From Hemileia vastatrix (Eukaryota; Basidiomycota; Pucciniomycetes; Pucciniales; Zaghouaniaceae): a stretch of DNA of 64,000 bases. Below are positions 20,517 to 31,181 of this stretch, piece after piece (the first letter of the stretch is position 1; every line of letters starts with the position of its first letter). Both the position numbers and the translations under genes were made by a program. A model generated the notes under the pieces. It made no database searches. It had not been told where the DNA came from and saw only the letters and a list, made by a program, of their open reading frames with translations. Location: the NCBI GenBank assembly GCA_030280995.1, contig JASXTE010000004.1, positions 16,705,501 through 16,769,500 of the forward strand, given 5' to 3'.

Positions 20517-22680
20517 ATGGCTAAATATCCAGATTTTGACCCATCAGACCTTCCTTACTTCACTGCTCCAAAAGACTATGCTTGTAAACAGTGCGTCCAC
20601 ATGTGCAGGCCTTGCACTTTCAATCTTCCTACTGCTCAGGCCAAATTCTATAACAGAGCCTGTGATTCTTGCAGCTCTAGAAAGGAAAGATGTGAAAGAG
20701 ACCCCAAATATCCAATATCTCCGCCTTCACCTTCTCATATATATATTTCCAGATCTCTTACCAGGTCACCAGAACTTGGACCTGCTTCCTCTTCTTTATC
20801 TTCTGCTCCTTCCAGAAGATCATGCCTTTCTATTCCCAAAACACTCCCTAAAAGACCTACTTTTCTTCTCAAGAATCTGCTTTTACCTAAGCAAATTTAG
20901 CCAAAAAAGCTTTAAAATCAGCTCCCCAGCTGCTAGACCGCGTCCAGGCGGCCTGCCTACCTTTCCAGAAAGTGAAAATCAGGCTCAAAACTCCCAAATT
21001 CAGCCAGATGACAGCCAAATTCCTCCATCAAACACTAAAAACTCTACACCACAACCTCCTAATTCTCCCAGAGAAATGTGTACCACCACCATTTCTTCAT
21101 CTGACAACACCAAAAATTCCAACATCTGTAGAACGTCTTGCCAGAGGACTTCCTGAAAACACCAAAGCATGCAACACTACTCTCAAACAAAAAACTCTTG
21201 TTACTTCAAAAAGAACTAAGATCACCTTTCCTCTGGCCGCCAATTATTCCTCTTATAGTTCCATTTCTTCCAGATCTTCATCCAGAAGATCACAATCAGC
21301 TTCCAGGTCACCTTCTCCTGGTCCTTCCTTGAACAACCCTAGTTTTCCACAACCAGTGTCCAACCCAACTGGGCCAAGAAATAATATCAACAAAAAAAAA
21401 CAACAGTCCTGCTGCTCCAACCATGCCACAGGGACACCATTTTTCTAGTCATCTTCCCAACACCATTAAGAGAATGATCATGAGAATCTATACCTCCATC
21501 GGGTTGATCCTCCTACAACATGCATTCAGAATTCTTCAACAGCTCAAATCACAGCCACTTACAAATTTGATGAGATCCCAATCTGTAAGTACAAAATTAA
21601 TAATTCCAATTTCTTAAACAGAGAACAATTACTCATCCAATTCTTATTTTTAGTTGGAGCTCTGTCTCCTGAAACTGAAATTGGGATTGTGTCACCGGAC
21701 GTCCTATGCACAAGGTCAAGGGTGTTCCTAGAAAGTGAGATGGAGGGAGGAGTTTTAGAGACTTCTTTGAAGTACAGAGGAAATATTAGAGGAAGTGATT
21801 GGAAGATGAGTCAAAGGAAGAGCTGCTTCTTTGAGATATGTTTGATAAGAATCTTGATATATTTTAAAGCTAATATTAATATTCTTAGGATCTCACAAAG
21901 GGTTGTAAACTCAATAATCAAAGATTTAAGTTTTTAGAAATGATTACTGAGAAAATAAGGAAATGTACAATAATAATGATTTAACCTGAAGCTTTGCCAC
22001 TATTAACAATATATAAGTTTTATAATTTAATTCTAAAGAGTGTTGAACCAAAATCCAATCCCTTTTATATCCACTACTACTCCTTGCATTGACCTCATGC
22101 CCATCAATGATTCAGCACAACACAGATCTCCTAAAAACACCCGTTACACCTGCACCCTCCTCACTAACATCCGTTAACCCTTTGACCCTCCACTAACCAT
22201 CCTGTTCATGCTCACTACCCCTGTTAATAACCCATAGACACAAAATAAACCTTTTGTGGAATATTTCATTGGCTGTTGCGCTGTGCATTGCCTATCAAAG
22301 AAAAGACTGAACAAACTATTGAGAGATTAACTAATTTAGATTAGCACGGCTAAATAGTGAGTACACAAAGGAAAGTTGCAGTTGCTATGAAGAATCCCTT
22401 CTGGGCTTTGAATATGGATTTAGACCTTTTTTATTATTGATTTAATGAGCTGCTTTTGCCTTGAGTGTCACATGGCGCGTGACAGGTTGTCTAACCTCTA
22501 GAAACTACCTTAACCCTGGATTATTCCAACATGAAACAACACCTAAGCATGAGGTTTTCAAACATGCTTAAGGCCTTTACTCTCCAGGGTCCTTTGAATG
22601 AATTTGAAAAGAATCTGAGAAAACAGATCCTTGATGATCCAACACTCTATCCCCGCTTCTTCCACTACTTCCCAAAAATT
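20517..22680 (+). pseudogene. Antisense accessory gene 1 of element C (Cys-cluster, SR-rich, helical C terminus)
   Basis: ATG 20517: MAKYPDFDPSDLPYFTAPKD, then ACKQCVHMCRPCTF and NRACDSCSSRKERCERDP (C-x2-C-x3-C-x2-C, then C-x2-C-x6-C). A Ser/Pro-rich middle follows in shifted frames (20880-21120, then 21120-21400) and includes SSISSRSSSRRSQSASRSPS. A structured C-terminal part (about 21480-21689) contains DPPTTCIQNSS, YKFDEIPICKYK and REQLLIQFLFLVG. The solo LTR at 21690-22484 interrupts it. Beyond the LTR the same frame resumes, with one TAA at the joint, through SNMLKAFTLQGPLNEFEK and KQILDDPTLYPRFF to a stop near 22680. In-frame continuity across the LTR shows it was a real protein. Function unknown; basic, Cys-rich and SR-rich suggests nucleic-acid binding. 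An antisense gene in the long 3' internal region has a known parallel in plant Grande-type Ty3 elements. Confidence 0.6.
21690..22484 (-). repeat. Solo LTR of the F family, inserted in accessory gene 1
   Basis: 795 bp, TGTCAC...GTGACA at the ends, aligning in reverse to the 5' LTR of element F (59032-59807). Target duplication GATTG (21685-21689) and GGTTG (22485-22489), one transition apart. The TATA box (TATAAAAGG on the minus strand, 22062-22069) is in the matching place of F's LTR (59432-59439). No internal sequence remains, so it arose by LTR-LTR recombination. Confidence 0.85.
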
Positions 22681-22979
22681 ACCTTCTAGTCCGGTTCCTG
22701 ACCTTTACAATTCATATACTATTTCAAGCCACCTACACCACAATGAACACAGTTCTTTCTCCAATCCCAACAAAAAGAAAAAACACCACCATAATCCAGA
22801 CCACCCACCTGAGGCTTCTTCTTCCAGACATTAAATAAATAAATAAAATAACAATTCACTAAATAGAGAGAACAATAATAATTAAAAGATATATATATAT
22901 AAATTTGTTTTATTTTTATTTTATTTTATTTTATTTATTTTAATTTTAATCTTATATTTAATTTTAATTATGATTTTGA
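22681..22979. other. Tail of accessory gene 1 region and AT-rich transition
   Basis: Pro/His-rich reading frames after 22680 (for example 22631-22834) probably belong to the decayed C terminus of the accessory gene. From 22850 the DNA becomes A/T only and grades into the satellite, with TTTTA pentamers around 22905-22940. Confidence 0.4.
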
Positions 22980-25828
22980 TTTTAATTTAAATTTAAATTT
23001 TAATTTAAATTTAAATTTAAATTTAAATTTAATTTTAAATTTAAATTTAATTTTAAATTTAAATTTAAATTTAATTTTAAATTTAATTTTAATTTTAAAT
23101 TTTAATTTTAATTTTAATTTTAATTTTAATTTTAATTTTAATTTTAATTTTAATTTTAATTTTAATTTTAATTTTAATTTTAATTTTAATTTTAATTTTA
23201 ATTTTAATTTTAATTTTAATTTTAATTTTAATTTTAATTTTAATTTTAATTTTAATTTTAATTTTAATTTTAATTTTAATTCTAATTTTAATTTTAATTT
23301 TAATTTTAATTTTTCTTTTAATTTTAATTTTAATTTTAATTTTAATTTTAATTTTAATTTTAATTTTAATTTTAATTTTAATTTTAATTTTAATTTTAAT
23401 TTTAATTTTAATTTTAATTTTAATTTTAATTTTAATTTTAATTTTAATTTTAATTTTTATTTTATTTTTATTTTTACTTTTATTTTTAATTTTAATTTTA
23501 ATTTTAATTTTAATTTTATTTTTACTTTTATTTTTATTTTTATTTTTATTTTTATTTTTATTTTAATTTTTATTTTTATTTTTATTTTTATTTTAATTTT
23601 TATTTTTATTTTTATTTTTATTTTTATTTTTATTTTTATTTTTATTTTTATTTTTATTTTTATTTTTATTTTTATTTTTATTTTTATTTTTATTTTTATT
23701 TTTATTTTTATTTTTATTTTTATTTTTATTTTTATTTTTATTTTTATTTTTATTTTTATTTTTATTTTTATTTTTATTTTTATTTTTATTTTTATTTTTA
23801 TTTTTATTTTTATTTTTATTTTTATTTTTATTTTTATTTTTATTTTTATTTTTATTTTTATTTTTATTTTTATTTTTATTTTTATTTTTATTTTTATTTT
23901 TATTTTTATTTTTATTTTTATTTTTATTTTTATTTTTATTTTTATTTTTATTTTTATTTTTATTTTTATTTTTATTTTTATTTTTATTTTTATTTTTATT
24001 TTTATTTTTATTTTTATTTTTATTTTTATTTTTATTTTTATTTTTATTTTTATTTTTATTTTTATTTTTATTTTTATTTTTATTTTTATTTTTATTTTTA
24101 TTTTTATTTTTATTTTTATTTTTATTTTTATTTTTATTTTTATTTTTATTTTTATTTTTATTTTTATTTTTATTTTTATTTTTATTTTTATTTTTATTTT
24201 TATTTTTATTTTTATTTTTATTTTTATTTTTATTTTTATTTTTATTTTTATTTTTATTTTTATTTTTATTTTTATTTTTATTTTTATTTTTATTTTTATT
24301 TTTATTTTTATTTTTATTTTTATTTTTATTTTTATTTTTATTTTTATTTTTATTTTTATTTTTATTTTTATTTTTATTTTTATTTTTATTTTTATTTTTA
24401 TTTTTATTTTTATTTTTATTTTTATTTTTATTTTTATTTTTATTTTTATTTTTATTTTTATTTTTATTTTTATTTTTATTTTTATTTTTATTTTTATTTT
24501 TATTTTTATTTTTATTTTTATTTTTATTTTTATTTTTATTTTTATTTTTATTTTTATTTTTATTTTTATTTTTATTTTTATTTTTATTTTTATTTTTATT
24601 TTTATTTTTATTTTTATTTTTATTTTTATTTTTATTTTTATTTTTATTTTTATTTTTATTTTTATTTTTATTTTTATTTTTATTTTTATTTTTATTTTTA
24701 TTTTTATTTTTATTTTTATTTTTATTTTTATTTTTATTTTTATTTTTATTTTTATTTTTATTTTTATTTTTATTTTTATTTTTATTTTTATTTTTATTTT
24801 TATTTTTATTTTTATTTTTATTTTTATTTTTATTTTTATTTTTATTTTTATTTTTATTTTTATTTTTATTTTTATTTTTATTTTTATTTTTATTTTTATT
24901 TTTATTTTTATTTTTATTTTTATTTTTATTTTTATTTTTATTTTTATTTTTATTTTTATTTTTATTTTTATTTTTATTTTTATTTTTATTTTTATTTTTA
25001 TTTTTATTTTTATTTTTATTTTTATTTTTATTTTTATTTTTATTTTTATTTTTATTTTTATTTTTATTTTTATTTTTATTTTTATTTTTATTTTTATTTT
25101 TATTTTTATTTTTATTTTTATTTTTATTTTTATTTTTATTTTTATTTTTATTTTTATTTTTATTTTTATTTTTATTTTTATTTTTATTTTTATTTTTATT
25201 TTTATTTTTATTTTTATTTTTATTTTTATTTTTATTTTTATTTTTATTTTTATTTTTATTTTTATTTTTATTTTTATTTTTATTTTTATTTTTATTTTTA
25301 TTTTTATTTTTATTTTTATTTTTATTTTTATTTTTATTTTTATTTTTATTTTTATTTTTATTTTTATTTTTATTTTTATTTTTATTTTTATTTTTATTTT
25401 TATTTTTATTTTTATTTTTATTTTTATTTTTATTTTTATTTTTATTTTTATTTTTATTTTTATTTTTATTTTTATTTTTATTTTTATTTTTATTTTTATT
25501 TTTATTTTTATTTTTATTTTTATTTTTATTTTTATTTTTATTTTTATTTTTATTTTTATTTTTATTTTTATTTTTATTTTTATTTTTATTTTTATTTTTA
25601 TTTTTATTTTTATTTTTATTTTTATTTTTATTTTTATTTTTATTTTTATTTTTATTTTTATTTTTATTTTTATTTTTATTTTTATTTTTATTTTTATTTT
25701 TATTTTTATTTTTATTTTTATTTTTATTTTTATTTTTATTTTTATTTTTATTTTTATTTTTATTTTTATTTTTATTTTTATTTTTATTTTTATTTTTATT
25801 TTTATTTTTATTTTTATTTTTATTTTTA

Positions 25829-25859
<31 letters not shown>

Positions 25860-25912
25860 TATTTATTTTTTATTTATTTATTTATATTATACTTTATTTT
25901 ATTTTAACTACT
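22980..25912. repeat. Hexameric A/T satellite in three steps: AAATTT, AATTTT, ATTTTT
   Basis: Consecutive blocks of period 6: (AAATTT)n about 22980-23085, (AATTTT)n about 23086-23455 with a few point changes (23282, 23315), a mixed zone to 23600, then (ATTTTT)n that appears uninterrupted from about 23600 to 25853, roughly 375 units. It lies within the 3' internal region of element C. Nothing else is in this stretch. Confidence 0.95.
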
Positions 25913-26095
25913 AACATACTAAAAAAAACTTGAAAATAATTAAAAAAAAATTACCCAAAAATATTAGAGCTGAGAAATTAAAATGAAATGAATAATAATA
26001 ATAAAATGAAATGAATAATAATAATAAAATGAGATAAATAATAGTTATAAATGGTATCCCTCAGAAAATTGATGAGCTGATCCCCTGATACCTTA

Positions 26096-26122
26096 CCCAC
26101 ATCCAAGTGCACCTTGATGTGG
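26096..26122. repeat. Hairpin module II, copy 2
   Basis: CCCACATCCAAG and CTTGATGTGG pair with one bulged C and loop TGCAC, as in D. Confidence 0.6.
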
Positions 26123-26297
26123 ATACACCTTTAAATAATTTTTAAATAAATTGAGATAAAATAAATTAAGAAAAATAATAGAAATGAAGAAAATATGAAA
26201 AAATAGAAATCAAAGAAAATAATAAAAAATGAGATAGAAATAAAAAAGAGTTTAGTATTGCCCAGCCAATTGATAAGCCTTTCCCAACCAATGCTTG

Positions 26298-26323
26298 CCC
26301 ACATCCAGGTGACCCTGATGTGG
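26298..26323. repeat. Hairpin module II, copy 3 with a compensatory pair
   Basis: CCCACATCCAGG and CCTGATGTGG. Relative to the other copies, an A:T pair has become G:C in both arms, so the stem is preserved. Confidence 0.6.
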
Positions 26324-26703
26324 TGACACCGTATAATATAATTTTGTGATTTTTCCCTCTTAATATCCTAATAACCCCCATTAAAAATTTAAAAGAAAAA
26401 AAGAGAAAAAAATAAATAAATCTAAAACTAATATCTAGCTCAACCATACACACAAAAATTGAAGAAAAGAAAAAGACAAAGTCCAGCTCCATAGAAAGTC
26501 CACTCCAAGGAAATGATCACAGGTTGGGCTTTCTCCAATAAGTAAAAATGATGGTTGACCATCAGTGATCCACCCCAAAAACCAAAGAAGCTAGTCTTGA
26601 ACCAGTAAGCCAGTTTAAAGTCATAGTGAACTTGAAAGCTGAATAACAAGAACCAGAACTAGGATTCAACTAGGACAAATAAAATAATTGAAACAGACAT
26701 TAT

Positions 26704-26790
26704 GGGGTAACTGTCCTACAGAGCAGCCAGCTCATCAGTTACCCCCACACTTGCCAAAATAAAATCTAAAAGTCCCCCTGGGTAACTTTT
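26704..26790. repeat. Module III, copy 2 in C
   Basis: GGGGTAACTG (26704-26713) is exactly complementary to CAGTTACCCC (26736-26745). The loop is CAGAGCAGCCAGC-like and the tail is CTTGCCAAAATAAAATCTA. Confidence 0.7.
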
Positions 26791-26961
26791 AAAAAAACAC
26801 AACTTGCAACACAATAACCCTAAACAAATAAGTGTGAAGATTTTGGCACTTGAAGACCAAAATAATATCCTGTTTTAAGTCATAGGGGACTAAAAACTGT
26901 GAAGAGAAACCAATACTAGGGTTCAACCAAATTAAGAGAAGGGGTTGGAAACAGAAAATCT

Positions 26962-27048
26962 GGGGTAAATGTTGATAGAGCAGCCAACCCACCAGTTACC
27001 ACCACACTTTCCAAAATAAAATCTAGAAGCCCCACCTCTGGGTACCTT
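26962..27048. repeat. Module III, copy 3 in C (degenerate)
   Basis: GGGGTAAATG...CAGTTACC with AGAGCAGCCAACCC in the loop and the tail TTTCCAAAATAAAATCTAGA. The stem is weakened by substitutions. Confidence 0.55.
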
Positions 27049-27102
27049 CTAACAAAAATGTTTCCAACAAAACAGATGCACAGCATCACCAAAAATTCAA
27101 AA

Positions 27103-28326
27103 TTAAAGAATGGTCCATAGTTTATCCTCATTGCGGAGTCCATCTTTTTCACTTCTAGTGCCTCTTGGGTAAAATCTCTTCACCTGATCAGCAGCCACTC
27201 TCTTCTTTAAGACTGCGCCATCTAGCTCCTCCAAAACATAAGAACCTCCAGACACCTGAGATCTGACTGTGTAAGGTCCATTCCATCTGTCAGCAAACAT
27301 CTTTTCCCACTGACTCTCCAAACTTCTATTATACACCAAAAACAAACAACCAGGTTTCAAAGGATTCCTGAGTCTATGAGCCAACTTCTTGTCCTAATAT
27401 CTGACTGATTGATTTCTTATCTTCATCATTCTACAGTATGCCTTCTCTTGACATTTCTCTCTACAATATAACTGTTGCATCCTGACACAGAGCAAATCTT
27501 CAGTTGAGCACACATCATCCCAATCAATTCCAAGATAAGAGACAGCTTCCAAATCAACTGGAAGAACAGCTTTCTGCCCAAAAATTAATTCATAAGGGGA
27601 ATAGCCAATTGTCCTTTTCACCGTGACCCTATCAGCAAATAACACCAAGGGTAAATAATGCCTCCATTTTTCAGCACTATCTCCACACATCTTCACCAAA
27701 ACATTCTTGATAACTTTATGGCCTCTTTCAACAATGCCTTCCGCTTCAGGACAATAAGGTGTAGCCACTCTGACTTTAGAACCAATACTTACCACAGCTT
27801 CTTTGAATTCAGTTCCAATTTCTGGCCCACCATCAACAGCCACCAACTTCATCAACCCATACCTAAATACCTATTCCTTCTTCAGAAATTCTGCCACATT
27901 TTTTGCAGTTAAATTAAACAGAGGCACCGCTTCAACACAACTAGACAAATCATCCCTGGAAACAATCAAGTACTTATACCTGCCCTCTTTGATATGGACA
28001 GCATCCAAACTAACTCTTCTAAAAACAGTTGATTCACAAATAGAACAGCCAACCTCTTTAGTTTTCAAGTGACTTCTTCTTTGAAATTCTTCACAAGATT
28101 AAACCCAACCCTGAACAGCCAACTTCATACCTAGCCAGTAAAATCTGTCTGTTACTCTTCTATAAGTCTCCCCAAAGCCTCTATGAACAAGGTCTTCATG
28201 CAAATACTTCAGAAACAACTCTTGACCCTCCTTCTGATTCACCACTACTTGAGGATTTGGATGTCTCCTCCTCATCAACCTCCTTCCTGACACATTGAAG
28301 CCAGGACTCTTCTTCTTGATTGTCAC
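27103..28326 (-). pseudogene. pol: Integrase of element C
   Basis: The zinc-binding part (28326-28070) has HEDLVH, but the Cys pair is damaged (SCEEFQRR where D has SCRECQRR). The core has all three acidic residues: Asp in SLDAVH (28068-27871 frame), Asp in VAVDGGPE and Glu in PEAEGIVERG (27855-27394 frame), followed by YSPYELIFGQKAVLPVD. The C-terminal domain (27384-27103) has LFLVYNRSLESQWEKMFADRW, the SGGSYVLEELDGAVLKKRVA block and ends at module I (NEDKLW). Frames are broken at about 28100, 27870 and 27390. Confidence 0.82.
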
Positions 28327-28706
28327 CCAAGTATCATCATCACAAATATCTAGCCTCTACAAGGCTAACAGATATTCAAAAATAAAAAAAAACCCAGTCT
28401 GACCCCAGGTCTCATTTTCAAAATCCAAAAAAACAACATCCAAGGGTGCAAGCCTATCATCAAAATCTCCAGTGTACACACGAGAAAAACAAACAACCCA
28501 TCCAGGACACCAATCCCTAAATTTTGATATATCCTTTTTCTTTCATTGAATCTTAAGAGAATTCATTTTACCAACAAAAACACCATTCTTCAATTATGAG
28601 CCATCCCACACAACGGCCCCATCTTCATCAACAAAAACATCCTGATCACCATCATCAAGATCAGAACCAGCCAGGTTAACCTCTTGGTGGAAGAGAGAAC
28701 AATCAT
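28327..28706 (-). pseudogene. RNase H to integrase linker, element C
   Basis: Readable pieces match the D linker (ENETWGQTGFFF, LDICDDDTWVTIKKKS) and an acidic DLDDGDQDVFVDEDGAVVWD segment. A single module I copy (LFHQEVNLAG) lies near 28668. Several stops. Confidence 0.5.
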
Positions 28707-29251
28707 CTAGTTAAGTCTCTTAGGGGAGGAGAGAAAAATCTTCAGCACCCCTTGTGCTAGCCCTAACCACTGGAAAATCTTCATCAAATACTTAAGAGTC
28801 TGAATCTTTATCCGTGGGTGGTCTCCTTGATAATCCATCTGGCATCGTAAAATTTTTCCCAAGTTTGTGTACCAGGTCAAAATAAATGCTGAATAAATGC
28901 CACCCACATTGTCATTTAAGCATTTGGAAGACTAGGTGTATTGATCATTTGAGCCAGAGATTTTGCATCCACCTGCAGCTCAAAATTCTGCCCCCACAAA
29001 ACAGTTTGTAGCTTCTTCAAAAGTTTTTCTACACCACACAATTCCAACTTGGGTTGAGAATATCTAGAGTCAACCTCATTAAATACAATGGACTCATACC
29101 TTACTGGCCTGACCATCCCAGTTTTATCTTCCCAAGACAACACAACACCAGCCACAATATAACTTGAGTCCACTTTCAGATAAGTTTTTCCAGCACAAAC
29201 ACCATAATCCAACTTGTGAAGAATAATATCTTCACCTACCACCTTCTTCAA
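28707..29251 (-). pseudogene. pol: RNase H / connection of element C
   Basis: 29251-28916 reads DIILHKLDYGVCAGKTYLKV, then SWEDKTGMVRPVRYESIVF, SRYSQPKLELCGVEKLLK and WGQNFELQVDAKSLAQMI. It continues in the next frame through WVAFIQHLF to FTMPDGLSRRPPTDKDS (28900-28780). One stop and one frameshift. Typical retroelement RNase H with the RYSQxKLEL block. Confidence 0.7.
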
Positions 29252-30444
29252 CTTCTGAAAAGCCTCTTCACACTCTTAAGTCCATTCCCACTCCGCATCT
29301 TTCCTGGTCAATCTTCTTAAAGGTGAAGCCAACAAAGAAAAATCTTTAATAAATATTCTGACATACACACAAACCCCCAAAAATCCACTGACTTAAGTAG
29401 TATTTTTAGGTCTTGGCCATGACTTAATTTTATTGACATTCCTCTTTGCCATAATCCTTCCCTCCTTAAATACAAAATGACTCAGAATTACCAGAGCAGG
29501 AACACAAAAACAAAACTTTGACACAGAAATGGTCAAAACAGCCTCTTCAATCCTAAACAATACTCTCTCTAGAGTAATTTCATATTCCCAAACAAATCTC
29601 CTTATACCTGGGTTCTCCTTCAGCACCGCATTTCCAAAATCAGTGGAGGTTCCTTTTATTCCACCATCATAAATAAAAATACTAGCATGAGTAGGGACCT
29701 CATCCTGTAAAACCAAGCCATTTGTGCGTGATATACTGCTACTGAATTAGTTTCTACTTGAGGAAACCTAGTGAGCTGAAATCTTCCCAGAGGGGTCTCA
29801 AACATTGTAAGTAGCCATGAATCCGGTTGAAGTTCCCTTTCATCATAACCACCCATAATATTACCCAAACCATAACACACCCTTCCAGCAAAATATTCCA
29901 CAAAGTCTTCTGCACTTGTAGGCATCCCGGCATCCCTGATAGTGACTCTATTCAAGGCCCTACAATCATGAACCACCCTCAGCTTCCCATTCTGCTTCTT
30001 TACACAGAATGCCGGACTTGAGTAACTAGATGTTTATTGTTCATATAAACCAGTCCTGACCTTTTCCCTAACAATCTCTAAAAAATTATCCCTAATAGCA
30101 GCCGTTAATGGAATAGGTTTGATTTTCCAAGGTTCATGACAAACCACAGGAATCAAGTAAGGTTCTCCATAGCAGTGTTTCAACACACCTCTTTCCTCTT
30201 CAACAAATGCCACTGCTTTCTCCCTCAGCACAATAATGTGAAACAACAACTTCTTTTCCTCATCAGACAACCACCCATCAGGACCAAAATTAACAACTTT
30301 AAACCTTTCCACATTCACCCTAGCAGTTTCCACAAAATATGGAAGATTCTTCACCAGAGAAGTAAAGAACAGATCTCTTGACAAAGGAGGTCTCTTTAAA
30401 GGAGGATTCAAAACTACAGGTATAGGCTCATTAACAGGCATCAT
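29252..30444 (-). pseudogene. pol: Reverse transcriptase of element C
   Basis: The N-terminal part (30444-30034) has MMPVNEPIPVVLNPPLKRPP, LVKNLPYFVETARV, FGPDGWLSDEEKKLL and CHEPWKIKPIPLT. The palm (29976-29656) has HDCRALNRVTIRDAGMP, YGLGNIMGGYDERELQP, FETPLGRFQLTRFPQVETNS and YHAQMAW. The active-site block, in the 29716-29393 frame, reads SIFIYDGGIKG. The sister consensus implies FIDDGG, so the first Asp has become Tyr, and motif A carries Asn (GLGNIMGG) where P1 has Asp. The enzyme is dead by substitution. Two frameshifts. Confidence 0.8.
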
Positions 30445-31181
30445 CTTCTGCGCTACTTTCTTATACTTTGCAGCTCCACATTCAACTTGAGGGATCTTTA
30501 GGACGTCTTCACAACCAGACCTGGATCAAAAACCAAGGGTTTTCATCATTTCTCACATGTGTGGCCAAGGTAATGTTTTTGGAAGGTGTAGAAGAAACCC
30601 TAGCGGTGCACAATTGGGAGGACTTCCTTTTATTCCCCAATCTAACCACTCCTAAACATTTCCGCAATTCCACATCTTCATCCTCACTTCCATCTTCTAA
30701 ATCTTCAAGTCTTGCTTCATCTTCTGAATAACATCTTATAAAATTGAGCAGTTTATCCTCATGCCAGAGGCCCAAAAATTGATCTTGATGATCTTCACAA
30801 AAATAATTTATTTCTTCTTTCTTGATTATCTTCAGATTTTTTTCTCAATTTTCTTCAGTTATCTTGAGATTTTTCTTTTCTTTTCTTGAGTTTTCTTCTA
30901 TCTTATAGACCCCAATCTCACCACTCCACAGATTTTCTGCATATCTTTCAATAAAGATATATAACCAATCTTTTTTTTTGAACTTGAATTAAAAATAATT
31001 GAGAATCTTGAGAGAGAACAGATACATGATAAAAAACATGAAAAATAATTTAAGAGAAGAGAAACATTAAAAAGAGAAAGTTGAGAATGTACTTGGTATA
31101 TCTCCAAGGGTGCTTACCTACAACAACCTGAGATTTCCTCATCTTGGGGAGAGGTTTCAGCACTAGGGCAATCAGGCCTCA
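30445..31181 (-). pseudogene. Protease-to-RT linker of element C
   Basis: 30775-30509 is an acidic open segment (DEARLEDLEDGSEDEDVEL) that starts with a module I copy (GLWHEDKL, near 30738) and continues KCLGVVRLGNKRKSS. 30780-31100 is T/A-rich and unreadable. Its place between protease and RT matches 16471-17640 in D. Confidence 0.5.

Larger units (their letters stand above)
25913..27102 (-). other. 3' internal region of element C, distal to integrase
   Basis: No gene is supported; open frames such as 26166-26492 and 26789-27152 are interrupted by the repeats. It contains two module II hairpins (26096-26122, 26298-26323), two module III copies (26704, 26962) and module I copies near 26590, 26872 and 27118, in a layout mirrored in D at 11800-13335. 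Confidence 0.6.

Noticed and set aside
23600..25853. Telomere or centromere satellite
   Set aside because: ATTTTT is not a known fungal telomere unit, and the tract lies inside the internal region of element C.
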